DNA of 50,197 nucleotides from an uncultured Clostridiaceae bacterium (GTDB taxonomy: Bacteria; Bacillota; Clostridia; Lachnospirales; Lachnospiraceae), in NCBI GenBank assembly GCA_902477765.1, contig CABSIM010000014.1, forward strand, positions 1 to 50,197, in the 5' to 3' direction. This document shows positions 31,786-40,823 of the stretch, in pieces. Under the pieces are notes generated by a model. The model worked only from the letters and a program-made list of their open reading frames with translations, did no database searches and was not told where the DNA came from. Positions within the stretch are counted from its first letter, which is position 1, and the number at the start of each line of letters is the position of its first letter. The position numbers were made by a program, and so were the translations under genes.

Positions 31786-33084
31786 ATGCCAGTACGGCCA
31801 GAGGAAAAGATCAGATGCTCTTTCTGCGGCAAAAGCCAGGATCAGGTCCGGAAAATGATTGCAGGTTCCGGGAATGTCTACATCTGTGATGAATGCATCG
31901 AGCTTTGCAGCGAAATCCTGGAAGAAGAACTGGGCCAGGAGGAGGAGACTCCGGATTTTTCCGGCATAAATCTTCTTAAACCGAAGGAAATCAAGGAATT
32001 CCTGGATGATTATGTCATCGGTCAGGACGAGGCAAAGAAAGTTCTGTCGGTGGCGGTTTATAATCATTACAAAAGGATCACATCCAAAAAGGAAAATGAC
32101 ATCGAACTTCAGAAGAGCAATATTCTGATGCTGGGTCCCACAGGTTCCGGCAAGACCTATCTTGCCCAGACCCTTGCAAAACTTCTGAATGTGCCCTTTG
32201 CCATTGCGGATGCCACCACACTGACGGAAGCCGGTTATGTGGGAGAAGATGTGGAAAATATCCTGCTGAAACTGATTCAGGCGGCGGATAATGATGTAAG
32301 CAGGGCAGAATACGGCATTATTTATATTGATGAAATTGACAAGATTACGAAAAAATCCGAAAATGTCTCCATTACGAGAGACGTTTCCGGCGAAGGTGTA
32401 CAGCAGGCGCTGCTGAAGATTCTGGAAGGCACGGTGGCCAGTGTTCCTCCCCAGGGCGGAAGAAAACACCCCCAGCAGGAACTGATCCAGATCGACACCA
32501 CCAATATTCTGTTTATCTGCGGTGGGGCCTTCGACGGTCTGGAAAAGATTGTGGAATCCAGACTGGAGACCGGTTCCATCGGCTTCAACGCCGAAATTGC
32601 CGACAGAAGCCATTCTGACATCAGCAAACTGTTCAAGCAGGCCATGCCTCAGGATCTGACCAAATTCGGACTGATTCCTGAGTTTGTGGGTCGTGTTCCG
32701 GTGGTGGTTTCCCTGGAACTTCTGGATGAGGATGCCCTGGTGCAGATCCTGTCGGAACCGAAAAATGCACTGATTAAGCAATATCAGAAACTGTTTGAAC
32801 TGGATGACGTGAAGCTGGAGTTTACACCGGATGCCATCCGTGCCATTGCGCATATGGCTGTGGAACGGAAGACAGGAGCCAGAGGCCTGAGGGCCATCAT
32901 GGAATCCGTTATGATGGATATGATGTATGAGATTCCGTCAGATTCCAGCGTGGGAATCTGTACCATAACCAGAGAGGCTGTAGAGGGAAGCGGAGAACCG
33001 GAGATCGTATACCGGGATGTGGCTGTACCCAGAAAAGCCGCTGTGGGCCATTCCAGAAAGGACAAAAAAGGCGAAAGCGCCTGA
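31786..33084 (+). CDS. clpX: Clp protease ATPase subunit ClpX
   Basis: 432 residues. N-terminal zinc finger with four Cys (CSFCGKS...CDECIELC), Walker A GPTGSGKT, Walker B IIYIDEIDK, and the C-terminal FVGRVPV and GARGLRAIME segments. The ClpP-docking IGF-type loop is represented by IGFNAE. Unfolds substrates for ClpP. Starts 33 nt after clpP; GAGGTG precedes the ATG. Confidence 0.98.
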   Translation: MPVRPEEKIRCSFCGKSQDQVRKMIAGSGNVYICDECIELCSEILEEELGQEEETPDFSGINLLKPKEIKEFLDDYVIGQDEAKKVLSVAVYNHYKRITSKKENDIELQKSNILMLGPTGSGKTYLAQTLAKLLNVPFAIADATTLTEAGYVGEDVENILLKLIQAADNDVSRAEYGIIYIDEIDKITKKSENVSITRDVSGEGVQQALLKILEGTVASVPPQGGRKHPQQELIQIDTTNILFICGGAFDGLEKIVESRLETGSIGFNAEIADRSHSDISKLFKQAMPQDLTKFGLIPEFVGRVPVVVSLELLDEDALVQILSEPKNALIKQYQKLFELDDVKLEFTPDAIRAIAHMAVERKTGARGLRAIMESVMMDMMYEIPSDSSVGICTITREAVEGSGEPEIVYRDVAVPRKAAVGHSRKDKKGESA

Positions 33085-33095
33085 CAGAGGATGAG

Positions 33096-33137
33096 GGGCT
33101 GCTGCAAAGCGAAAAGGTTTTACAGCAGTCCTTTTTG
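33096..33137 (+). terminator. Terminator or attenuator between clpX and lon
   Basis: GGGCTGCTG (33096-33104) pairs with CAGCAGTCC (33123-33131), one G-T pair, followed by TTTTTGT. No clear promoter is visible in the 50 nt between it and lon, so partial read-through is likely. Confidence 0.65.
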
Positions 33138-33189
33138 TACACCGCAGAGGACGGAAGACACAGAGCCAGAGAGCAGAAGAGGAGATAGA

Positions 33190-35505
33190 ATGGAAGGAAA
33201 AGTGATTACATTACCGGCCATTGCCCTGCGGGGGCTGACGGTTCTGCCGGATATGATCCAGCACTTTGACATCAGCCGGGATAAGTCCGTAAACGCAGTG
33301 GAAAAAGCCATGGTGGGGGAACAGAAAGTGTTTCTCGTGACCCAGCGCAGGCCGGAGGATGAAGATCCGGATATCAACGGACTGTTTCAGATCGGCGTGA
33401 TTGTTCAGATCAAGCAGCTGGTGAAAATGCCGGGCGGCATTATCCGGGTGATGGTGGAAGGAATTTCCCGTGCGGAACTGCTGAACCTGACGGAGGAAGA
33501 GCCCTGCCTGATGGCCGAGGTGGCATCTGCTCCCATCGACCGGGAAGACCTGGATGACACCATTCAGGAGGCCATGTCCCGGGTCGTGAAGGACAAGCTG
33601 GAGGAATATGGAAAGGCCAATCCACAGGCAGCCAAGGATTTTCTCGGAGGACTGATGGCCATCAGCCGGCTGGATGACCTGCTGTTCCAGACTGCCAGCC
33701 TGTTTCCATGGGACTATCAGGTGAGACAGGAACTGCTGGAATGCGGGAATCTGACAGGGCTGTATGAAAGAGTGGTCTATCACCTGATGAGGGAGATCGA
33801 GATCTTCAAAATCAAGAGGGAGTACCAGAGCAAGGTAAAGGCCAATATTGACAAGAACCAGAGAGAGTATATTCTGAGGGAAGAACTGAAGGTGATTCAG
33901 GAGGAACTGGGAGAAGACTATACCGGTTCCGATGCGGACGAATATCTGAAACAGCTGGAGGCGCTGAAAGCCGACAAGGAGGTCAAGGACAAGATCCGCA
34001 AGGAGATCATGCGGTTCAGGACCATGCCCGGAGGAAGCCAGGAAGCCAATGTGCTTCGTACATATATTGAAACCGTGCTGGAACTGCCATGGAAAAAGGT
34101 TTCCAGAGACAACCAGGACCTGACTCACGCCAGAGAAATTCTGGAAGAAGATCATTACGGACTGGAAAAAGTAAAGGAGCGGGTTCTGGAGTATCTTGCG
34201 GTCCGTATTCTTACCAGAAAAGGAACCAGTCCCATTCTGTGTCTGGTGGGACCGCCGGGAACCGGAAAGACGTCCATTGCCAGATCCGTGGCCAGAGCCC
34301 TGGGAAAGAAATATGTGCGCATCAGCCTGGGCGGAGTCAGGGATGAAGCGGAAATCCGCGGCCACAGAAAGACGTATGTGGGTTCCATGCCCGGAAGAAT
34401 CGCAGAGGGACTGCGTCAGGCAGGAGTAGCCAATCCTCTGATGCTTCTGGATGAAATTGACAAGGTTTCCAGCGATTACAAGGGGGATACCTCCTCAGCC
34501 CTGCTGGAGGTGCTGGACGGGGAACAGAACGGAAAATTCCGTGATCATTATGTGGAAATTCCCATTGACCTTTCCAATGTGCTGTTTATTGCAACAGCCA
34601 ATACCACCCAGACGATTCCGGGACCGCTGCTGGACCGTATGGAGATTATTGAGGTCAGCAGCTATACGGAGAATGAAAAGTTCCATATTGCCAGAAACTA
34701 TCTGGTGGCGAAACAGCTGGAGCGGAACGGACTTACGGCAGAACAGCTGGTTTTCAGTGACAGAGCCCTGGAAAAAATCATCCGCAATTATACCCGGGAA
34801 GCAGGAGTCAGAAATCTGGAAAGACGGATCGGGGAAATCTGCCGCAAGGCGGCAAGGGAATTCCTGGAAACAAAGCGGGCCTCGGTACGGGTGACGGAAA
34901 GCAGCCTGGAAAAATATCTGGGAAAAGAAAAAGTGACCTTTGAGGACGCCAACGAAGAAGATGAAATCGGTATCGTAAGAGGACTGGCCTGGACAAGCGT
35001 GGGCGGGGACACGCTCCAGATTGAGGTCAATGTGATGCCGGGAAGCGGAAAACTTCAGATGACGGGACAGATGGGAGACGTAATGAAGGAATCCGCCCAG
35101 ATTGCCCTGACTTATGTCCGCTCCGTCAGCGAAAAGTATCAGATTGCCAGGGATTATTTTGATACGCATGACATTCATCTTCATATTCCGGAAGGTGCAG
35201 TGCCCAAGGACGGCCCTTCCGCTGGAATTACCATGGCTACGGCCATGCTTTCGGCCATCATTGAAAAGAAGGTAAAAGCCAGCGTGGCCATGACCGGGGA
35301 AATTACCCTGAGGGGACGCGTACTTCCCATAGGCGGGCTGAAAGAGAAAACCCTGGCTGCCAAAATGGCGCATATGAAGAAGGTTCTGGTTCCGGACAAG
35401 AACCGCCCGGACATATCGGAACTGTCAAAAGAGATTACCAGGGGACTGGAAATCGTTTATGTAAAGACCATGGATGACGTGCTGCGGGAGGCACTTGCCC
35501 AGTAG
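33190..35505 (+). CDS. lon: ATP-dependent protease Lon
   Basis: 771 residues. The N-terminal substrate domain (ALRGLTVLPDMIQHFD) is followed by a long helical region, Walker A GPPGTGKT, Walker B MLLDEIDKV, and the protease domain with the Ser677 (KDGPSAG) / Lys720 (GGLKEK) dyad. Degrades damaged and regulatory proteins. The ATG at 33190 has AGGAGAT upstream; an earlier in-frame ATG at 33091 falls within the hairpin region and would add 33 unconserved-looking residues. Confidence 0.97.
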   Translation: MEGKVITLPAIALRGLTVLPDMIQHFDISRDKSVNAVEKAMVGEQKVFLVTQRRPEDEDPDINGLFQIGVIVQIKQLVKMPGGIIRVMVEGISRAELLNLTEEEPCLMAEVASAPIDREDLDDTIQEAMSRVVKDKLEEYGKANPQAAKDFLGGLMAISRLDDLLFQTASLFPWDYQVRQELLECGNLTGLYERVVYHLMREIEIFKIKREYQSKVKANIDKNQREYILREELKVIQEELGEDYTGSDADEYLKQLEALKADKEVKDKIRKEIMRFRTMPGGSQEANVLRTYIETVLELPWKKVSRDNQDLTHAREILEEDHYGLEKVKERVLEYLAVRILTRKGTSPILCLVGPPGTGKTSIARSVARALGKKYVRISLGGVRDEAEIRGHRKTYVGSMPGRIAEGLRQAGVANPLMLLDEIDKVSSDYKGDTSSALLEVLDGEQNGKFRDHYVEIPIDLSNVLFIATANTTQTIPGPLLDRMEIIEVSSYTENEKFHIARNYLVAKQLERNGLTAEQLVFSDRALEKIIRNYTREAGVRNLERRIGEICRKAAREFLETKRASVRVTESSLEKYLGKEKVTFEDANEEDEIGIVRGLAWTSVGGDTLQIEVNVMPGSGKLQMTGQMGDVMKESAQIALTYVRSVSEKYQIARDYFDTHDIHLHIPEGAVPKDGPSAGITMATAMLSAIIEKKVKASVAMTGEITLRGRVLPIGGLKEKTLAAKMAHMKKVLVPDKNRPDISELSKEITRGLEIVYVKTMDDVLREALAQ

Positions 35506-35587
35506 AGGCAGGTGTCTTCCGGCAGAAGCCGGGACCGCACCGGAAAGGGGTTCCGGACCGGCCGAACCTGAAAAGAAAGGAAACCGT

Positions 35588-36199
35588 ATGATTATCAGAA
35601 ATGTGGAACTGGAGACAGTCTGCGGAGTCACCAGCCGGCTGCCGGAAAATGCATGGCCGGAATTTGCCTTTGCCGGAAAATCCAATGTGGGCAAGTCTTC
35701 TCTGATCAATGCCCTGATGAACAGGAAATCTCTGGCCAGAACATCCGCACAGCCCGGAAAGACTCAGACCATCAATTTTTACAGAATCAATCAGGAACTG
35801 TACTTTGTGGATCTGCCGGGGTATGGATACGCCAGAGTGTCCCAGTCGGAAAAAGAAAAATGGGGAAAAATGATTGAAAATTATCTCCACCAGTCAAAGA
35901 TGCTGAAGTGTGTGTTCCTTCTGCTGGATATCCGCCACGAACCGTCTGCCAATGACAGGATGATGTACGACTGGATCGTATACCAGGGATTCCGGCCGGT
36001 GATCATTGCCACCAAACTGGACAAGATCAACCGGAGCCAGACGGCAAAACAGGTGAAAGCCATCCGGACAGGGCTGGGACTTTCAGCCGGAGATCTGGTG
36101 ATTCCGTTTTCAGCCCAGAACAAACAGGGGCGGGAAGAAATCTGGAATTATATCGAACAGCTCTGCAGAGAATGGGAAGAGGGGCAGGAAGAAGCGTGA
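35588..36199 (+). CDS. engB: Ribosome biogenesis GTP-binding protein EngB/YsxC
   Basis: 203 residues. G1 AGKSNVGKSS, G2-region Thr in QPGKTQT, G3 DLPGYGYA, G4 TKLDKI. Needed for large ribosomal subunit assembly. The ATG at 35588 follows AAAGAAAGGAAACC. It commonly follows lon in Firmicutes, as here, after an 82-nt gap. A terminator follows. Confidence 0.96.
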   Translation: MIIRNVELETVCGVTSRLPENAWPEFAFAGKSNVGKSSLINALMNRKSLARTSAQPGKTQTINFYRINQELYFVDLPGYGYARVSQSEKEKWGKMIENYLHQSKMLKCVFLLLDIRHEPSANDRMMYDWIVYQGFRPVIIATKLDKINRSQTAKQVKAIRTGLGLSAGDLVIPFSAQNKQGREEIWNYIEQLCREWEEGQEEA

Positions 36200-36218
36200 C
36201 GCTGCCGCATGATATGAG

Positions 36219-36276
36219 AAAAGACCGGAAAACAGCCGGATCCACATGGATTCTGCCGTATTCCGGCCTTTTTTAT
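36219..36276. terminator. Terminator after engB, also near the end of the opposing gene
   Basis: AAAAGACCGGAA (36219-36230) pairs with TTCCGGCCTTTT (36261-36272) with one mismatch, an inner partial stem, and TTTTTTAT after. Confidence 0.8.
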
Positions 36277-36283
36277 CTGTGAT

Positions 36284-36469
36284 TCAGATCCTTCCGGAAC
36301 CATTTTTCCGGACACGGAAGTATTCCCTCAGGGCAGTGCCTGTAATGGCAGCCGTTATTGCGGGAAGGGTAAAAAGCAGAAACAGATGAAACTTCAGAGA
36401 ACGGAGTTCTTTCCGGACTGCTTTGATATGACGGTATGGATCACTCTTACGGACAGATGGGAATTTCAT
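36284..36469 (-). CDS. Small basic membrane protein, unknown
   Basis: 61 residues. About 27 mostly basic residues lead to one hydrophobic helix (FHLFLLFTLPAITAAITGTA) and a short Arg/Lys-rich end. The ATG has a very good AGGAGGAG 5 nt upstream, which makes it likely to be real despite its size. It lies 69 nt downstream of the DUF4364 gene on the same strand, so both are probably one unit. No family recognised. Confidence 0.6.
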   Translation of the reverse strand: MKFPSVRKSDPYRHIKAVRKELRSLKFHLFLLFTLPAITAAITGTALREYFRVRKNGSGRI

Positions 36470-36538
36470 GAATCTCCTCCTGACGATGGGATTGAGGCCG
36501 TGCAGACAGCTGCGTCCGCGGCCTGCGGATACGGGGGA

Positions 36539-37060
36539 TCAGGACCGCATCAGGGCTTTCATCACATAGGAATAAATTTCCTGACTGCGTTCTTTCCAGT
36601 GGGCACACATGATTTCTGCCTGGTCCTTGTCAGGAACCGATACATCCAGACTGATCAGGGCTGATTTTCCTTCCCTGACCTCGCAGTGGACCACATAGTC
36701 CTGACTGGTGGACTTATAGAAATCAGACAGAATTCCCACCTCGCTGCGAAGGCGGAATTTGTTTTCCTTCAGATAGCTGTCAATATCTTCCACAATGGCG
36801 GAAGAGATGTTGCTGCCGAAAAAGGAAAGAGTATCAGAACCTTCCTTGGTAATTTCATAGCGGGAAGTATTGTGAACAGATTCCTTGCGGAGAAGGCCGG
36901 CATCAAGAAGGTCATTGATGGCCTGCTGAAGAGTAAAGTAGGTGGTGTATTCATGGTTCAGAAAAAAATCGGTCAGCTGGGCATTGGTCAGCGGAAAGTT
37001 CACATGCTCCAGCATATACAGAATCATCAGTTTGTAAAGGGTAATAGGATCTGACAGCAT
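36539..37060 (-). CDS. DUF4364 family protein (winged-helix-like)
   Basis: 173 residues. The N-terminal part (LYKLMILYMLEHVNFPLTNA, FTLQQAINDLLDAGLLRKE, RYEITKEG) reads as a winged-helix DNA-binding fold similar to PadR/MarR types. The C-terminal half is a small alpha/beta domain. The family is common in Clostridia and of unknown role; a regulator is likely. AAAGGAG precedes the ATG. Divergent from the DUF5717 operon, which it might control. Confidence 0.85.
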   Translation of the reverse strand: MLSDPITLYKLMILYMLEHVNFPLTNAQLTDFFLNHEYTTYFTLQQAINDLLDAGLLRKESVHNTSRYEITKEGSDTLSFFGSNISSAIVEDIDSYLKENKFRLRSEVGILSDFYKSTSQDYVVHCEVREGKSALISLDVSVPDKDQAEIMCAHWKERSQEIYSYVMKALMRS

Positions 37061-37198
37061 AAATACGTCTCCTTTGCTTTATCACTGCCGGAAACCGGCT
37101 GCAGTTTCATTTTACAGGTTTCTTCCGGCGGATTCAAGCCCTTTTTCTTTTTTGACGGGATTTTAGTCGAAATTTGTAGTGTATTTGAGGGGAAAATG

Positions 37199-37207
37199 TG
37201 ATATGAT
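37199..37207 (+). promoter_or_regulatory. Extended -10 promoter candidate of the DUF5717 operon
   Basis: TGATATGAT (TATGAT at 37202-37207), 34 nt before the start codon. No convincing -35 box. Confidence 0.45.
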
Positions 37208-37240
37208 GATTACATTACGAAGACTATAGGGTGATTACTT

Positions 37241-40200
37241 ATGAGAGAACGGATCAACCGCCTGGCAAGAGGCATCGTGGATGCAGAACTGCCGAAACTG
37301 TTTCTTTCCCCGGTTTCCGTGGAAGAGACACTGGGCAGCGGTACCATATACAAAAGAGAGCTTTATTTATCCAGCGAGAACAATCTTTACATCAAGGGGC
37401 TGGCTTATTCCGACAGCTCCCGGGTGCGGATTCTCAGTCAGGCTTTTGGAGGACTGAGAAACCACATTGCATATGAAGTGGATACAACATGGTGTGAGGA
37501 CGGGGATGAAATCAGGGGCTCCATCAATCTGGTAACCAATGGGGGCGAGGTGGAGATCCCCTTTCTTTTTCATGTCCGCATGGCAGCGTCCGTACAGGCG
37601 CTGACCGGGCTTAATACGGTGGACGATTTTGTGGAACTGGCCCAGAAAGACATGGATCTTGCGCTCCGGCTTATGGAATACAGGGATTTTATCGAAGCTC
37701 CTTTTCTCCGGGACATGCATGTGCGTGCCGTTTATGAGGGGCTGAAAGGGCATGGAAACAGGCAGAATGCCCTGGAGGAATTTTTCCTGGCCCTGGGTGT
37801 CAAGGATCCCATTGAACTGACTCTTTCCACCGCCGGAAAAAAATATGAGTATTCGTCCGAACCCATCAGTGACAAAGTGGTGCTCAGAAAGAATACCTGG
37901 GGGTATATTTACATAGAAGTCAGGGCAGACGGCGACTTTATTGAACTGCCCAAGAAGGTGATTACGCAGGCGGACTTCCAGGAAGACCGCTTTGAACTGA
38001 AATACCGGATCCATCCGGAACGGCTTCACAGAGGAAAAAATCTGGGAGCCATCCGGCTTCTTACGGTTCACGGCGATACCAGAATCCGGCTGGAGGTATC
38101 CGGAGGAACCATGGAATCCGCCGATTCCTGTGAGATCAGCAAGGCGGGAATCTGCCGGTATCTGAAAGAACGGCTGGATTATGAAAGCGGGCTTTACGAG
38201 GAAGCCCAGGTTCTCAACCGGATGAAAAAAGAACTGGATGCAATCCGCGGAGCCAACGGAAAAACCGTACTCTGGTCCCTTTTTACGGCTGAATACTACC
38301 TGATGGCAGAGCGTGGGGATCAGGCGGCACTGCTTCTGGACGATATCCGGGATCAGATCCTGGAAGACAGGGAAAAGGATGCGGTCAGATACTGCTTCTA
38401 TCAGTATCTGGAGTATCTTGTGAGCCCGGATGATGAAAAGAAAGACGCTCTGATGAACCTGCTTGCAAGAACACAGGATGCAGAAGAACATTTTTACCTC
38501 TACTTTCTGCAGCTGAAGCTGGAACCGGAGCAGATGGCGGACGGGGAATCCCTGTACGGAGCCCTGAAGCGGCATTACAGAATGGGGTGCCACAGCCCGC
38601 TTCTGTATATTCTGGCCTGCCGGATGTTTGAACGGGATCCGGAACTTCTGCAGACGGTGGATGCATTTGAAATGCATTGCTTTTACTATGGGGCAAGGCA
38701 TGGACTGATGGGCAGGGAACTGGCTCTGAAGCTGGCTTCCATGGCGCCCTCTGCCAGATTTTTCCACCGGCTCCATTACCGTACCATGGCCATGCTTTAT
38801 GATGTATATCCGGAAAAGGAGATTCTGTCGGCGGTCTGCTGTCTTCTGATCAAGGGAAACTGCCGGAAGGAAGAGTGCTTTCACTGGTATGAGAAAGGAA
38901 TCCTTCAGGAAATCAGCCTGACCAGGCTTTATGAATATTTTATCTATTCCCTGCCGAAAGATTATGACAGACAGATGCCCAAACAGGTGCTTCTGTATTT
39001 TTCCTACGAGCACAGTCAGCTGGACCGTCACAGCCGTTCCATGCTGTACCGGAATATTCTGACTTACCTGGATCCGGAAAGTGATCTTTACAGGACCTAT
39101 GAACGGGAAATGGAAAAGTTTGCCATGGAGCAGCTGTTTGAATCCAGAATCAACAGCCGTCTGGCGGTAATCTATAAAAAGATGATCTACCGTGACATCA
39201 TTGACGTACAGGTGGCGAAAGTGCTGCCGGCAATCCTCAGGTCCAACCGGATTTCCTGTGAAGACCGCTCCATGAAATATGTGGTGGTCTGCAATGAAGC
39301 CATGACAGGGGAAGATGCCTATCCTCTTCATGACGGAGCGGCGTATGTACCGCTGTTTTTTGAAAACAGTGTCATTCTGTTTCAGGATATGTATGGAAAC
39401 CGGTATATGGATGTGGCCTACAGAAAAGAACGGGTACTGGAGGAACCGGAACTGGAAAAGCGGTGTTTCGATGTATATCCGGAACATCCCATGCTGCGCA
39501 TGGCTGCCTGCCAGGAGATCATGAAAAAGGATGCCATGTCGGAAGATGATGTGATGCTGCTCCAGAAAGCTCTGGATGATCTTCCGATGAAACCTCTGTA
39601 TCAGCAGCAGATTCTCACCAGGATCATTGCCTTTTACAAAGACCAGATCCGCAGTGAAGATGAGGCCATGGCAGAGCAGGGAGGAGCCTATCTTCTCCGG
39701 CTCAACAAGAAAAATCTTACGAGAAAAGAGCGGGTGGGAGTCTGTGAGACTCTGGTCAGCCAGAATTATTTTGAAGAGGCATATGCCATGGTCCGTGAAT
39801 TCGGCGAAGAGGGAATCCGGACCAGAAAACTTCTGAAACTCTGTACAAAGATGATTCTCCGCCAGTATTTCGATGAAGATGAACTGCTGGTGCATCTGGC
39901 CTACCGTATTTTTGCAGAGGGAAAAGGAGACGGTGTGATTCTGGACTATCTCTGCGAGCATTTCAACGGCACCAATGAACAGATGTACCGGATCCTGATT
40001 CAGTCGGTCAGGGAGCATGTGGAAACGTATGACATGGAGGAACGTCTGCTGGCACAGCTTCTGTTTACCGGCAGCGACCGGCATCTGGACAAGGTCTTTG
40101 ACCTGTATGCCAGCCGGAAAAAAACCGCGGACACTGTGGTAAAGGCATATTTCACGGTAAAAAGCGTCAATTATTTCCTCAGAGATGCGGTGCCCGGAGA

Positions 40201-40810
40201 CAAGGTGTTCTCGTATCTGGAAGGCGCTCTTGACTCCAGTCCGGAAATCAGAAAAGTGCCGGAAATTTATCTGCTGGCCCTTTCCAAATTCTATTCAGGG
40301 CTGCCTTCTCTGGATGAGAAACAGCAGAAACTCTGCAGAAGAATCATGGAAGTTCTTACGGGAAACGGCATGCTGTTTGCATATTTCAAGAAACTGGCTC
40401 CTTATGCGGATATTTCCGGAGATGTGCTGGATAAGGAGATCATCGAATATCATGGAAGCCAGGATGTGAGACCGGTGCTTATGATCCGGGTGCTTCCTGA
40501 CGAAGAAGAATTCCATGAAGAAGAGATGCGGATGATTTACAAGGGCATCTATGTACGGCAGAAGGTCCTTTTTGAAGGCGAGATCATGGAATATGAAATT
40601 TATGAGGAAGAAAACGGAGTCCGGGTGAAAAAGGCCGAAGGAGAGATTTCCTGCACGGAGGTTCCGGCCGGAGACCGGGGAAACCGCTTTTCCTGCCTGA
40701 ATTCCATGAATCTTTTCCTCAATACAAAAGAAGACGGGAAACTGAAGGATGCCATGCTCAGATATGTGACTGATGATCTGGCAGCCGAAAAACTGTTCCC
40801 GTTGAAGTAG
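37241..40810 (+). CDS. DUF5717 family large protein, unknown
   Basis: 1189 residues without signal peptide or membrane helix, so probably cytoplasmic. The first 300 residues are rich in beta strands (for example IYKRELYLSSENNLYIKG and EIRGSINLVTNGGEVEIPF), with an Ig-like look. From about 310 to 1050 the protein is helical with TPR-like spacing (YESGLYEEAQVLNRMKKEL; SQNYFEEAYAMVREFGEEG). The last 120 residues are mixed. Assigned to DUF5717 by memory of the Lachnospiraceae family and by its place before DUF5716. AGGGTGA before the ATG is a weak ribosome binding site. Probably a scaffold or part of a complex with the next two products. Confidence 0.8.
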   Translation: MRERINRLARGIVDAELPKLFLSPVSVEETLGSGTIYKRELYLSSENNLYIKGLAYSDSSRVRILSQAFGGLRNHIAYEVDTTWCEDGDEIRGSINLVTNGGEVEIPFLFHVRMAASVQALTGLNTVDDFVELAQKDMDLALRLMEYRDFIEAPFLRDMHVRAVYEGLKGHGNRQNALEEFFLALGVKDPIELTLSTAGKKYEYSSEPISDKVVLRKNTWGYIYIEVRADGDFIELPKKVITQADFQEDRFELKYRIHPERLHRGKNLGAIRLLTVHGDTRIRLEVSGGTMESADSCEISKAGICRYLKERLDYESGLYEEAQVLNRMKKELDAIRGANGKTVLWSLFTAEYYLMAERGDQAALLLDDIRDQILEDREKDAVRYCFYQYLEYLVSPDDEKKDALMNLLARTQDAEEHFYLYFLQLKLEPEQMADGESLYGALKRHYRMGCHSPLLYILACRMFERDPELLQTVDAFEMHCFYYGARHGLMGRELALKLASMAPSARFFHRLHYRTMAMLYDVYPEKEILSAVCCLLIKGNCRKEECFHWYEKGILQEISLTRLYEYFIYSLPKDYDRQMPKQVLLYFSYEHSQLDRHSRSMLYRNILTYLDPESDLYRTYEREMEKFAMEQLFESRINSRLAVIYKKMIYRDIIDVQVAKVLPAILRSNRISCEDRSMKYVVVCNEAMTGEDAYPLHDGAAYVPLFFENSVILFQDMYGNRYMDVAYRKERVLEEPELEKRCFDVYPEHPMLRMAACQEIMKKDAMSEDDVMLLQKALDDLPMKPLYQQQILTRIIAFYKDQIRSEDEAMAEQGGAYLLRLNKKNLTRKERVGVCETLVSQNYFEEAYAMVREFGEEGIRTRKLLKLCTKMILRQYFDEDELLVHLAYRIFAEGKGDGVILDYLCEHFNGTNEQMYRILIQSVREHVETYDMEERLLAQLLFTGSDRHLDKVFDLYASRKKTADTVVKAYFTVKSVNYFLRDAVPGDKVFSYLEGALDSSPEIRKVPEIYLLALSKFYSGLPSLDEKQQKLCRRIMEVLTGNGMLFAYFKKLAPYADISGDVLDKEIIEYHGSQDVRPVLMIRVLPDEEEFHEEEMRMIYKGIYVRQKVLFEGEIMEYEIYEEENGVRVKKAEGEISCTEVPAGDRGNRFSCLNSMNLFLNTKEDGKLKDAMLRYVTDDLAAEKLFPLK

Positions 40811-40823
40811 CGGAGGAAACGGC

